A DNA stretch of 64,000 nt from Sarcocystis neurona (Eukaryota; Apicomplexa; Conoidasida; Eucoccidiorida; Sarcocystidae), in assembly GCA_000727475.1 (NCBI GenBank), contig KL647304.1:1573058-1637057 (forward strand), read 5' to 3'. Made by a program: the position numbers and the translations under genes. Below, piece after piece: positions 25,250 through 37,999 of the stretch (positions within the stretch are counted from its first letter, which is position 1; the number at the start of each line of letters is the position of its first letter). The notes beneath the pieces are model-generated. The model was not told the DNA's origin, did no database searches, and worked only from the letters and a program-made list of their open reading frames with translations.

Positions 25250-28100
25250 GAGTGTCCATGCAGATATAACTTCCGAAGGGTCAGCCATGGAAAGTAGAAG
25301 TCGCGACAAAAAAGACGTATCTTCTTTTGGAAAAGTGAAGTCACTCAACATTAAACTAGGTAGCGAAAACGGAACCGCAGCATCTTCCGAGCCATTGACC
25401 GCTCTTTAGAGTACCTTTGACATTAGAAGAAAAATAGGTGGTACCTCCGAAGCTAATTTTTCCTGAAGATGGACGGAAACAGAAAGTATTTTGTGCAGGC
25501 CGGGCCAAGTCTCACAGTGGTGGCCCTAAAGCTACCAGCGGATGTATGAGCGCGAGTCCGTCACATCCACTAGTTTTCACCGGCGGGTTTGCCACCTCTG
25601 CTGCATAAATTGGCGTTCTTTCGCTTTCTGCGGCCGAGTAGTAGTAGCGTACTTCAGAGACGCGCCGCCAGTAGGCGAAAACGACGCAGTGATGTGACAC
25701 GACACGTAAGGCCGGAGACAGTTGGAACGAGCACACACGCGAACTGGGGAAAAGATGGAAGACGATCAACGAACGACAAAAGGAAGAAGCTGTGGGAGAA
25801 GGTCGTTCGGAAAAGTGGAAAACGACATCAGAGAGAAAAGTCAATTGAAGTTCGTGCGGGCGGCTCTACGTTGGAGCCGACAAAGCACGCAACCTCACTC
25901 ACACACACAGACGCTCGTAAAACGGTGACAAAATTAGGCCGCATGGACACTTTCTTGTCCGTTTTCTCCAACAAGATGGAGAAGTTTATGATCTATAAAT
26001 GCAGAGTACACGAAAAGGGGCTCCGCAAAACCTGTCAGCCACCTGCGCACACAATAATATCTCGACACGCACTCGTCATGGCACAGCTTTTACAAATCTC
26101 CGCCCGCTCCTCCAACGACTAGCAGTTAATAAGGAATCCTCAAGGACGCGGCACTTTCGTGCACACACGCCGGCGCACATCTGCGAATAATACAGACCTC
26201 TAGTCGTATGAGGAGTCTGAGAGCCTATCTGAAGAGAAGCCAGTCATCCTCCGTGCGCGTGCGAGAGCGTCCTGGTGTCTGGACATCACACTCGACCTTG
26301 TAAGGCGACCACGCAGATTATTTACTGATAGAGTGTGCCTTCACAATTATGCAGCTGGTTCTTGCGTAGTGTCTAAGATGATGAGGATCTGTCTTACGTG
26401 AATGTTTTCATCGGCCTCTTCGCTGAACAGTAAGGACTGTCTGAGTGTTCCTAGAGGTTCTTTCTCTGCTTGAAAACAAACCGCGTTCAGCACCCACTTA
26501 CCTTAAAAGGTCTACGGGATGAAATGCATAGCACGAATTCGGAAAGCAACGTGTAAGCAACTGCCTAGGTAGACTTCAGAGACCAATGTGTACGCTGGCA
26601 TGCTTCCTTTTACTTGCCTGCGTAATTGGCGCCTGTATGTATATCTACATTCGTGAAGGTGTAGAAATAATGCTTTAGTCAGTCTGGCAAGTGTGGGTAT
26701 ACTTTGCTTACGGGTACATAGAAGGGATCTGGAGTCTTATATCCAGTGCCATCTACGGAGACGGTACTCTACCTTTTCTAGGAAAGAAATACACAACTTG
26801 CGTTTTCCACACTCCGGAACTCTGGCCTTACGTTTCGCGTTCCAAGATAATGTGCTTGTATCCTATTAGTGTGGAAGGGTGGAGTTTTCCGTCGTAATAA
26901 TGTAGAAATATACGGTATCACATCGTAGATGCAGAGCCTTGGAGAGAGATGATAATCAACGTTAACTACGGAAGTGGCGCACGAGTTTATGTTCCTCACC
27001 GTCGAAATATTTTTCATTCATTCGTTCATGATACTGTGCTTCTCACGATCGGGAACTATGGGTCTCCGTGTGCGACAATTGAAACGCCTGCTTGAACATT
27101 TTCAGAGTGATACGGATGAAAGGTCACATTCCCCATGTTAAAGTGATGTAAGCAAATCAAGGGACAAGGAGACACTTCTGGGTGCTTGCAGCAAACGAAG
27201 GAAATATTCTCATGAACAAACGACTTATCCTCTTATTTGTCTTGCACCAGTCCCTCAGAAAAAATACTGTCTTACGCCCCCGGCTACCGCCTTCGGTCTC
27301 TGTGTCATCGATGCGGCACGGCAGAGTCACAGGCGCTACTGTACATTCTTAGCAGCCGCTGCGAAAGTCGAAATTGAATTGCATAACCGTCAATTCCGCT
27401 CTTGAAGCAGACCTGGACAGAAACCCTCAAGCGAGTATAGAGACACACAAGCGTATCCTTTACGGCACCGCAGGATTTCTATGCAAGCGGGCGCTCGCCT
27501 TCAAAATTTTGTGCTGAGCAGTCGAACAGGCTAAGGGTCCACCAAGGCATGCAGCGGGCAGTCACACCAGGGCACCCAAGGCTCTAAGTGTACAAAGCTG
27601 CGTCGCATACAGTGGAATGAGTAGACGTGAAAAGATACAGGGGCACCCCTTCGGGTGAGTACGTAGAAACACAGGTATATCTTCGTCGCCGTGAGTTGAC
27701 GAGACTTGAGCAACGCCGACGCCGTATTCTGGAAGCACGACTTACTACTCTGCTGTGCTACAAGTTCAGAAATAGACACATGACGGGATAGGTGGTGTAT
27801 TCTACTCGTACTGGAGAGTCTGAAACCCAACAAGCCTTGGAGGCGTGACCGTGAACAGTAATACAAAGTCTCCTTTCGCTGAGGGGTCAGACGCACTTGT
27901 GTAACGCTACAGCGAAATAGAATATGCATACACGTAGAGATACGAAGAGACAGAGATCCGCACAAGAGCTGGTTCAAGTTGACTGTGGAATCTGCCGTGG
28001 CGCACTGGGCTATTGTTATTCCTGACATACAATGTGCCGAACTGTGAAAAAAGAGTCATGACTGCCTCCCAGCATCTCCTGTCCGGCTAGATGGATACCC
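25250..28100. other. No gene recognised
   Basis: Short open frames only, none with recognisable motifs. A + frame at 25589-26122 is basic and Lys/Arg-rich but has no supported start or family. No microsatellite tract of note lies here. Confidence 0.55.
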
Positions 28101-28107
28101 CGTACGC

Positions 28108-28339
28108 TTACTGTGTGCAACTGGGCTGGATGCGCTCGACAAGCTCCTCTTTATCTCCGAGCTCTACGATGAGCCCCTCGTGTAACAGTCCAATGCACTT
28201 CGCCCTCACGAAGCCGCTGGCGGGTTCAAACAAAAGATATATCGTGAACATGAACTGCTCAGCAGGCGTGCCGCGTAGGTGATCTAGCTCATTGCAAAGG
28301 AGTGCGCCTTTCGTTGCGAAATCCAGGAAAGCAAGGTTT
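28108..28339 (-). CDS. Candidate terminal exon of an unidentified protein
   Basis: Minus strand, after an acceptor-like TAACATGCAG. The frame runs to a TAA at 28108-28110 and encodes about 76 residues of mixed, globular-looking composition, including ALLCNELDHLRGTPAEQF, IYLLFEPASGFVRAKCIGLL and EGLIVELGDKEELVERI. Codon third positions lean to G/C, as in the recognised genes here. No family identified, and no upstream exon could be found between it and the RPN13 3' end at 29348. It may be a real 3' exon or a chance frame. Confidence 0.3.
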
Positions 28340-29347
28340 CTGCATGTTAGACGGGAAAGGTGCACGTCGGATGCTTAAAACGTCCAGGCTACAGCTCGAA
28401 TTAAGACCCACACATACCTACGTCCCTCCACTTACCACACTGACTCAGGTGCATTCTATGCGAAGGCCGAGAAGAACCTAGATGTGCCGTGACGTGCCGC
28501 ACACGTTCGCCGCAGTCGGTCTTTCTCCAAGTATACACGGGCAAAATGTGCCTCCACGCATCCACGGTGCCGCAAGCCCCCCCCTCCAACCTTCATCTTT
28601 GTCCTCACTACGGTACTGCTCGTTCGTTTCCCTATTTAGCTGCGTATCGCGCCGGCACACTACTTTTACGTGCACGTACGCGTCTCTTTCCTTCTCTCCA
28701 TCTGTACACATATGTACACTACTAATCAAGCACATACTATACAAGCGGTAGACTGATACGGCAGATATTCTCTTTCTAGCACTACCTAATGCAGTGCCCT
28801 CAAGAGACGAACGAACTACCAGTACCGGTGGCAATCACTTCATACTACCTGGAAACGTGAAAGCAACGAAGCAGCACCCGCCGCAACAGAAGGAGCCGGA
28901 GAGGGTTTACAGACGTCAGCTGGGCATATGCCTCCACGTGAGACGAGGATTGTTGGAGCCTCTTCACGCAGGTATGCCTTCATACAGACGTTGTGCACAG
29001 CACTGCACAGACGTGGACGTAGGCATATGGGTTTCATGCGAAAATGTTCACATCCAGCGCCTACTTTCCATATGTGCGCGGTGTCTTAACACACGCTCTG
29101 CACGCACCCGTAGGCGTTGCCAAAAAAAGACGAATACTTGTGCTACACAAGTGTGTCTCCACACATAGATTATAAATATATATATATTTCGTGCGACGCG
29201 TGCACTCACAGCATCCCGATGTGCACACGTCATCTGTATTTACGAATGTCCTTACGCGTTTCCACACACACAAGAACATGGGCAGAAACTTCGAGCGAAA
29301 GAGATAAAACCAGATAACTATTTCGCAACTTCTTCCAAGATGGAAGG

Positions 29348-32300
29348 CTAGCTGCTATTTGTATCTTTCTTTCCTTCCGGATGCTTCTCTGTACTGCTAC
29401 TACTGGAAGAAGAAGAGCTTGCGTGCGGCTGTGCGTCGGCGGCTGCCTCGGACATGCAGGTACCCTCGGCGTCCCGCTCCGCAGTAGCTGGCTTGTTGTT
29501 CGATTCAGTCGCAGGCGCAGCCGAAGGCGCATCGGTTGCTCTGAAGTTATTCTCTAGAGCCTGCGCAAGTGCTGTCACAGCTACGGAATCACCAACAGCA
29601 GCAGCCACACACGCAAGCAGCTGCTCTGTTGCATGTTGTCAGATACACCCATAAAAAATCCCAAAAGCAGGGGTCCAGCTACAAGCGCGTTCGTGCACCG
29701 TCTGTGGAGGCCGCAGAACTTCTCCCGATACGCTCACCCACACACCGGCGTCTTTGCTTGGTACACACATGTACAACCGTGCGCATACGCATATAAGGTG
29801 TACGGATACCATAAAACGATATGTATATATATATGTAAACACGAAGAGGATCTAAACGTGTGGACATTTCCATACACAGCAGTCACAGCACATGCCACCT
29901 ATAGATATACTGACATACGCTTGTACACATATGATACATATATATGTGTATATATATATTATATATATACCCACGCAGACAGACTCCATACACACAAGTA
30001 CAGCCAACCACGTCTACACACGGTTAGAGTAAGCACCAGTGTTTCGTCTATGATCGATATCGTCTGCTGTACACGTGATGACCGCTGCAGAGCTCTTGTG
30101 TCTCTAATATAAGGTGAGCATTAGGCGCTTGTTTCTACGTGTCGGTGACGAAATTCTTACGGTCTGTTCCAGAGAGGGAGTTACTCGGGGTGGAGACGCC
30201 TGAGAGCAAGCAGACAGAAAACAGAAGAAACAGAGATACCACCGCGATGTAGGAAATCAGCACGAACAGAAAACACTTGCATGGCAGTTCGCACGAGAGA
30301 CGAGGAATGCAAGATGGAGGAGAAAAAGAAAAGAGAGTGGAATGTACAGAGACGTCAAGTCGTATCCTGCAGCAGTGAAAAAAGTGTGAACAGAAAGTGA
30401 CACATACAACACCCCCACGTGCACAAACGCGCGCACATATATACATATATACATATATATATACATATATATACGCATACATATACGTATGTCAACACAT
30501 ACAGATAAGTGTCTACTCGTACGCCTATGTACGTGCAGACGGAGCCTCGTAACATTTGATATATACGTCAGGCAACAAAGAAGAGCAAGCAAGTCTCCAG
30601 GTTGCGAAAAGAACGTCACCCCTTCCTTATTTATCAATTTGTCGCACCCATTGATGAAAGAATAGCAGCAGGGTCGGTATACAGAGCTTGTGTAAGGCCT
30701 CGCATGGCTGCTGCGAGCTGAGGCGAGCGCAGGGCGTCGCGGACTTCCTCCGCGCTGCGGCAGTTCTCCGGCATCAGCCTATACAACAGCAGCAACACCA
30801 GCACATCACAGAGCGCTGTGTGTGCATATACGTGAGCTCACAATGAGTGTGTGTCTCTCTCTCTTCGTTATTCCGCATAGATGCATATACACACGTATAC
30901 ACATATGCGTGCCGACGCTGCCATCTATATTATTCTACACGTCATACCCCCACATGTATGTACGGGTACAGATACATATATATATATACACGTAGTTCAA
31001 AGTCCACAACCACCAGCGGCCGCAGCAGCAGCAGGAGCACCTTGTATCTGGCGAGGACGCGTTATAAAGTCTTGAGGAGAAAAAGCAGTACTACAGGGGA
31101 AGCGACATGCATACGCATGCACACATGGATTGTAGCACGCAGAGACACACTCCAGTAAACAACCAACCGGAGCGGTTGAGGTTCAACGTGTCTGGGGACG
31201 TGTATATGTGGAGAGGACAGCACGCAAAACGGGGCGAACAGCCATGGATGGAAAAGTAAGCCACCGTTTTGCCACCTGCACGAGACGGCAGCAAAGAGAA
31301 ACACACACGCTAACACTCGACGTGTATCCTGCCTGTCTACGGAGACACCATGTATGTGCACCAGCAAACGGCAGCAAAGAGAAATAAATGTGGTACCACC
31401 GGACTCGCATCCTGCGTATATACAGAGACATCATGTATGCGCACCAGCAAACGGCAGCAAAGCGAAATACATACGTTACCACCCGACCCGTATCCTGCGT
31501 ATATACAGAGATATCACGTACGTGCAGATATCTATCTACCCATTTAAATATACGTTGAAGTGTACGTGTGACGTAGCAATGTAGAAGGGAGGGACTGGCA
31601 TGTTTTTCCACAGTTTTCCCACGTCACACGTATACCCCACACGTCCGCTTGGGGACACTGTACACGCCTCTACACCCTACAGACGTTCTACAGATACCCA
31701 CCTCTCATCCTCCCGGGAAGGAAACTTTACGCGGGACAGACGCACTTTCCTCCTACTGCCAACAACACCTATATGTACATACATCCATGTCACATGGACA
31801 TTCTGGACGCATGTGCCCCGAGACCGATACACACACGCGTACGCACATGTACACCGCATAGAGTCCACAAGATTGCAGGTACAGGCACAGCTCCCACCTC
31901 CCTCTCTATGTATTTCCATAGACATATAGAAGTACACACGTGTGCAGCAGCGAGAGGCCGTTCACGTGTACCCACACGCACACGTCGGTAGATTGACAGA
32001 GAGAAACATGCTTTTTCTCTCTCTTTATCCCTCTCTACGCATACACACATACGTATGTATGGAGTGTTCTGACTAACTCTGTTAACTCCGACACGGCGAG
32101 AGGATCCTCTCCGATGCGACGCAGCACTTGGCTGCTCAGGACGTCTCCCAGAGAAACGCCTGCGCACCAGAACCGTCAGCAGCAATGAACAAGTGCATCC
32201 ATCCACATATGTATATATACTTGTTTATACTTGTATATATGTTTATGTGTGCATACACGTGCATTGGCACGTCTACGCACACATACACGTGTATATATAC

Positions 32301-35300
32301 TCATGTATAGACACTGGTGACCCTACATCTACACAAACACATACACATATGTACATACATATATATGCACCGCTATGTACATGTACACATACCTATACAT
32401 TCCTATATATATCTGTGGACACACGTACACATATATATAAGTATGTATATGTATTCACATATCCGTGTGCACAGAAGCATGCACATATATGAAGGTGTAC
32501 GTACGTGTGTATGAGTATGCATATATACTTACATGTGTACACAAATGCAGATTTACGCATACGTACGTTCACGCGTAGCCGTGTAGTGTGTAGAGTCCTA
32601 CCAGCGGACGCAGAAGCTGTCGAGGATTCTCTTGCCCTGCGCAGCGTCTCGGAGTAGTCGGCAAGTAGCCGCCGGAGCTGCTGCAGATTGTCGTCATAAG
32701 AAGCGCTGCACCGGCACGCACGCAGCAGCTGTTCAGCAGAACAGTCTGCTAACGGTCCTTCAGACTGCGGCATCTACGCCCGTCACAGCTGCAGTATAAA
32801 TTTTCCATACATACACGGAGCTGTCCACACAGCAGCTGCCTGCAAACCGCCACATTCGAAGAGAAACCCACAGATGCGATGCAGGCAGCTATCGTACAGC
32901 CTTCGCTACGACGTGCATGCGGGCAGACCTGGTCACTGACCAATACAGGAGGGACCCACGTCCGAACATTCGTCCACTCATATTTATTTATGTATATACA
33001 GGCACGTCGAGTGGGGGAAAGTTGAGAAAAGTACTTGCGCACGTGGAAGCAAATATACACATACACACATATACAGAGATGGATACACAGACGGGTGGAG
33101 GAAAACAACTACAAAGGAGACGAACACGCAGAAGACAAAAACGAACATCCGAAAGAGAGAGACGAATAGTCATACACCAACAAAATGTATATACAGACAC
33201 AGAAACAGCCGAAATAAAGACTGAGAGAAACAGGAAAGCACCCTGGGACGGGCTGGCAGGATTACACTATCTCCATAGAACAACAACACAGAAACCCGTA
33301 CAAGCGCTCCGGGGCAACGAAACCCATAAACGTACGTGCATGCAGGTAAAGCACCGGCGCTTCAATAGAGGAAGCTGCAGACATAGGAGAGGAACAAACA
33401 ACGAGACGATAGAGCGGAACTTGAGAAATTTTTGCAAGCCGATGTATATCTGTCCACGAGTACACACACGTACATACATGCGCACACGCATCCGTGGAAA
33501 AGTAGCGCAGAAGAACCGTCCCTTCTCGGTTACACGTATGCTTGAAGAAGAGTCGCACTGGAAGGAGACAGTCATCGCGAAGCACAAAATGTCCACACAT
33601 GCATCTACTTATATATATATATATATGCAGGCATAGATGTCTTATAAATAAACGTAGGCGGAGTGTATACTCATATATATATATACATATATATGCGCAG
33701 GCAGAGTGTAGAGATACACATTTTCGTGCGGGCCTAGACAGGAGCAGCAGGTGCCAATCGCATATACACACGCGTGCAACAGCAGCAACAGAGCCGGAGG
33801 TCTGTCTGGTGGTGTCTACCGATTCTGAGACCCCTGGCGGTCGGCAGTGCTCGCAGCTCCCGGCTGTGCTGCAGCAGCTGCAGGAGCAGCAGCAGAAACA
33901 GCGGCAGGAGGAGTGCCTCCTGCTCTGCGATTAAACTCCGAAATAAGTGCCTCATCGCGGGAGGCGTCTGGCTCTTGCATCCAGAACAGCAACTTTTTGT
34001 CTGCAGCACCAACACATAGAGAAGCCGCCCTACCAACATGCCTTCCCATAGCCGCATTTCTACGTATATATGCGGCACAACAGCTCGTCACCACCGCCCA
34101 CACACACATACACACGGTTGTATGCAAGGGTGTGAGAACACGTATACGTACTTGCATATATACGTATACACATGCGTATTGCACCCATACATCCATGAAT
34201 ATGTGTCTCTGTGCGTAAATATATTTTTATATACATATATATGTATACACATACAAGCATATGTATCTATACATTTGTTGCATGCGGTAGTAATATGTGA
34301 ACACGTACATAGACATGCGACGAGAATATATATATATATACGTATATATATATATATATTCTCGTCGCACAAACGGTAAACGTGCAGAAGGAGACATGCA
34401 GAAAGAGCAGGGCACAAAGTGCAACGATCCACAAAGCAGTCTAAACCACCTGGACAAGAAGTAAACGACGGATGCAGCTGTCGAAGCTGCACCCTCATCC
34501 TTTCGCTCTGCGTCGACTATTCTGCGTCCTGGTTCCTCCTCTCATACTCGGATATAGATATATATATATATATATTCAGCAGATACTTAGTTGAAGCGAT
34601 CCAACACGTCTCTGCATACACACACAGATATATATACACACCTTCTTACTTGCGGGTCCGAATGCGTGAATGACTGTGAGACATATCCACCTACATGTGT
34701 GTCTGCATATGTACGCATGTACCCACCCGTTCAAGGGTACGTACACACTACCCTACGTGTATATATATGTGTATATCCGGGCATGCAACAAGTGTCGCAT
34801 ATCACAGAGAGACGTCCGTTAGAGCCGTCTTACCTTACACATACATACATATGTAGATGTCTACACATGTACGCATGTCCCCACGTGTTCAAAGGTAAAT
34901 CCACCACCATCACCACCTTACGTATACGTATACATATGTGTATGCGGGCATGCGACAAGTGTAACACACAGAGAGACGTCTGCCAGATCCGTCCTGTCCT
35001 ACGCATATACATATATATGTGTGTACATATATATACATGCGTAAATAGAACGGTATAGATAAGGTCCACCTCGGAGGCGCCGCGATGTTGACACAGGAGC
35101 AGCAACAAAAAAAAAGGACGCACCACTGGAGGTGAAGCGCAGACAGTAGACGCGGCCATCAGTGCAGTGAGGAATCTTCTCCAAATATGCATCATTGATG
35201 ACAATTAAGTCTTCTTCAGGCAGCTGTCTCGTCTCGCCGGCGCCTCGCACTACCCACTGCACGTGCACCAGTCCATCGTCGCCCTGCGTAGACGGGAGAA

Positions 35301-37388
35301 AAGCCAGGGGAGCAGAGGAACAGAAAAGACCGCAGGAAAGGCCAACAAGGAAGAAACGGTATTGTGGAAAGGAGGACGACGAGGAGGAGAAGACGGCGTG
35401 CAGCACTGAAGAAGTCAAAATGGCAAACAGAGAAGACAACAGTGGACCAAAGACGAAGAAAAGACGGAAGAGGGAAGAGGAGAGGAGAGTAACAGGCAAA
35501 CAAGAAGAAAAGAGGGAGAGGGAAATGCGACAGGAGGAAACGAGAGGGAGAAAGAAAAAACACTTCCTCTGATAGACAGAAGGAAGTAGAAGAAGTAGAA
35601 GTCAAGCAGCAATATATCTGTAGAAGTATGTTGTAGACATGTACGTCTGCCACAATACATCTCCGTGCGGCGCCTCAAGATGTGAACGCGGGCCACACGC
35701 AGCTCGGCGGTTAGAGCTTCAAAGTAAAAGCAGTGTAGCGTTTGATATGTACACTCCCTTCGCCAGAGCAATGTGTGTATATGTATGTGCCAGTGTCCCC
35801 GATCATGCAGAGATCTCCAACACGGCCATCGCGGCCAGTCGCACAGACCGACGATGCCGGCCAATGCGAAGAACTTTGCCACTCGCACACCTCACCGGCA
35901 AAAAAGCAAATCACACACACACACACATATGCTGCAACCCCGTGTGGCGTGCCCTGTTCAAAAGACTCCTGCCTCTACCGCGACGGCAATGCGACTGCTC
36001 CAGACGGTGTGTGATCTTGTGTACGTTCAGATATAGCGAGACCCTTGGACAGCGATAGACACACCGGGACGTGCTAGGTATGTATAGGTACAAACAGACG
36101 GATGGAGAATGTGGACGCGTTGACTCTCTTTACCTCGCAAATTTGCAGACGGCCTCGGACTGCGACAAATACACCGAGAGGTAGTAGTTGCAAGGAGACG
36201 TATGGACTAATGTAGACACGTTCATTCTCTTTACCTCGCAAATTTGCAGACGGCCTTTTCGCGGATCCGGAGACACACGGGTTCCATCCACCACGCACTT
36301 CCCTGCTCGGAACCCCGTCATCTGCAACAACAGCAGCAGCAACACCAACAGCAGCATAAAATACACGTGTACCCACGGTTCCGCCAGCGGAGCGTGCCGA
36401 CGTTCACTTAAACCGATGATCAGACCGCTGTTATGAAAAGGATATACGCACACGTAGAGACAGGCGCATTCACATCGATAAAAACCTGCACGAAAATTTG
36501 TACGTGGGATGTACCGTAACATCATGTAAAAGACTGCTGCTGCAGAGATTGCTCTCCAGAGAACTCTTCGGCTGTTGGGGCGCCTTATGCGGCGTTCTCT
36601 ATAGAGGGTCAGAAAAGGCGCGTCCTATCCACCTGCACTGTCCCCTAGCCTTCACCACCAACGCATAGATATACACGTATACATATATATATATATATAT
36701 GACGTCTACGTGGCGCTCTCTGTAGAAATCACAAAAGCCGCTGCCTATCCACCTGCACTACTCCCTAGCTTCCACCACCAACGCACACCTATATATGTAT
36801 ATATATATATACACACACAGAGGAACACAGATGCACAGATGGAAATAGAACTGGACATAGAGAGCTAGTGTTTTGAGAGAAACCGGCGATATTGTCTGCA
36901 ACGGGAGACACCGGTCAATGCCCGCTCGCATGCTGGGGTAAGGCGCCGTCAGATCTAGCGCCGTTCCACATGTACTTGTGTGTTCGTGAATGTGAGTGAC
37001 GCGCGGAAGGAGTCGTACATTTTTCGACGTCTGCAAACTGCTACGAAAAGGGCTCTAGAAGGCGTCGCATGTACGCTACGCAGGCGTCGTTCTCGACGGG
37101 TTTCTATTGTGACACAAAAAGGAAGCAAGGTTTTTCTGGCGTGTGCTCGAGAGTACGTACACCTGTTCGGTATGCAAGCTCCTACGCTGGTGTCATCCGA
37201 CCTCTCTCTATAGATATGTAACAATACGTAACAAAAGGAGACACGAGCGAAACGAGGTATTTGTGAAGTGGCGTTTGTGTGTGTACGTACACCTGGTGAC
37301 GTTGTGCGCGCTGAGACCGTTGGTCTTTTCTTACACTACCAGAATCAGAGGAGTTTGCCACTGGCCGGTCGTAGAAGTTGAGGGCCAT
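29348..37388 (-). CDS. RPN13: Proteasomal ubiquitin receptor RPN13/ADRM1, eight or more exons
   Basis: Rpn13 sits on the 26S proteasome cap, binds ubiquitin through its N-terminal Pru domain and recruits the deubiquitinase UCH37 through its C-terminal DEUBAD domain. Inferred exons: 37388-37335 (MALNFYDRPVANSSDSGS), 36321-36235 (MTGFRAGKCVVDGTRVSP), 35283-35124 (DDGLVHVQWVV, DGRVYCLRF), 34000-33820 (DKKLLFWMQEPDASRDEAL), 32764-32602, 32159 to about 32074 (GDVLSSQVLRRIGEDP), 30778-30648 (EEVRDALRSPQLAAAMRGL), 29625-29348 (VGDSVAVTALAQALENN, then a Ser/Ala-rich acidic tail). Most junctions are GT-AG and phase-consistent. Two are not resolved: 33820 to 32764 and 32074 to 30778, where phases disagree, so a small exon may be missing in each gap. 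The Pru order FRAGK...WMQEP matches the family strongly. The protein would be about 380 residues, close to the usual 400, spread over 8 kb. Confidence 0.88.
31281..31530. repeat. Three- to four-copy tandem repeat, period 83 bp, in an RPN13 intron
   Basis: The landmark GGCAGCAAAG occurs at 31287, 31370 and 31453, exactly 83 bases apart, with a partial copy after it. Two copies share CACCAGCAAACGGCAGCAAA and the GTATCCTGC-ATATACAGAGA block. On the minus strand each copy contains a CTTTGCTGCCGT pyrimidine-rich run, and the first ends in CGTGCAG, an acceptor-like end. It lies between RPN13 exons 6 and 7, where the inferred reading phases do not yet join. Confidence 0.85.
34316..34369. repeat. Inverted repeat with 11-bp arms around (TA)n
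   Basis: TGCGACGAGAA is followed by about 30 bases of alternating TA centred on ACGT, then the exact complement TTCTCGTCGCA. The TA portions of the two arms differ in length by two bases. The whole can fold into one long hairpin. It lies in the RPN13 intron between exons 3 and 4. Confidence 0.9.
36030..36262 (-). repeat. Tandem duplication spanning the RPN13 exon 2 splice donor, period 101 bp
   Basis: The exon 2 3' end and donor (plus-strand TCTCTTTACCTCGCAAATTT then GCAGACGGCCT, about 36226-36256) is copied exactly at 36125-36155, 101 bases into the intron. The intervening GACAAATACACCGAGAG-type sequence recurs more loosely at 36048-36118 (GATAGACACACCGGGAC), suggesting an older third copy. 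The duplicated donor (GAG then GTAAAGAG) is intact, so intron 2 offers two identical 5' splice sites 101 bases apart. Only the distal exon sequence differs. Confidence 0.85.
36593..36790. repeat. Two-copy tandem duplication, period 120 bp
   Basis: CGTTCTCTATAGAGGGTCAG...CCTATCCACCTGCACT...CCACCAACGCA recurs 120 bases downstream as CGCTCTCTGTAGAAATCAC...CCTATCCACCTGCACT...CCACCAACGCA. Each copy is followed by a (TA)n tract. It lies in RPN13 intron 1. Confidence 0.85.
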
Positions 37389-37999
37389 GACAATGAAAAG
37401 AGGCAAAAAAAGAGAGGAGCTTAAAGCAAGAGAAAAAGGGAAAGGGACAGACGAAGGAGACACACGGACTGAAAACAGAGACGAAAATGAGGAAGAAAAG
37501 GAAAAGGGGAACAGACGAAGAAGTCGGCGGAATAGGGGAAGAAGAAGGAGCAACCACAGAAACGGAGAGAGAACACGAAAGCGGAACAGTCAAAGAAGCA
37601 GAGGACAGAGAGAACTACAGCATCCTCTTACGACGCTACAGTGCTAGACGGAGAAAACGATGGGCGAACAAGCGCACAGCACGCCCCTTAGACGACTTCA
37701 GCACGCCGTCCCGGGCATAACACTACATGCAGAAGGCCCCAAGAAAGGAACAAAGGAAGAGGAACCTGCAACGGCAGGTGCCGCGGACCGCGTTTCTTCG
37801 CTCGTCCTCGATCTCCATACGGAGATGCGCAGTGCCAGCAGCTGCAGCTTTCGAATCTCACAGGAACCGCAGAAGATCGCACGCGACAGCCAATAAGAAA
37901 GGTTGTAATAGATGTTGCAGTCCCTTGACAACCGGACGTTAGGTAAACAGGCATTTCCGTGTATCCCTGTGTAGCTGAGACTACGCGAATACACTTAGC

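Noticed and set aside
27960..28230. GGTTCAA-like motifs that could be tRNA T-arms (27971, 28214) and similar ones at 40152 and 48242
   Set aside because: No acceptor stem or D/anticodon arms could be paired around them, so they are not called as tRNA genes.
32917..33636. 239-codon Arg/Thr-rich frame on +
   Set aside because: It is antisense to an RPN13 intron, in purine-rich DNA, with no family resemblance.
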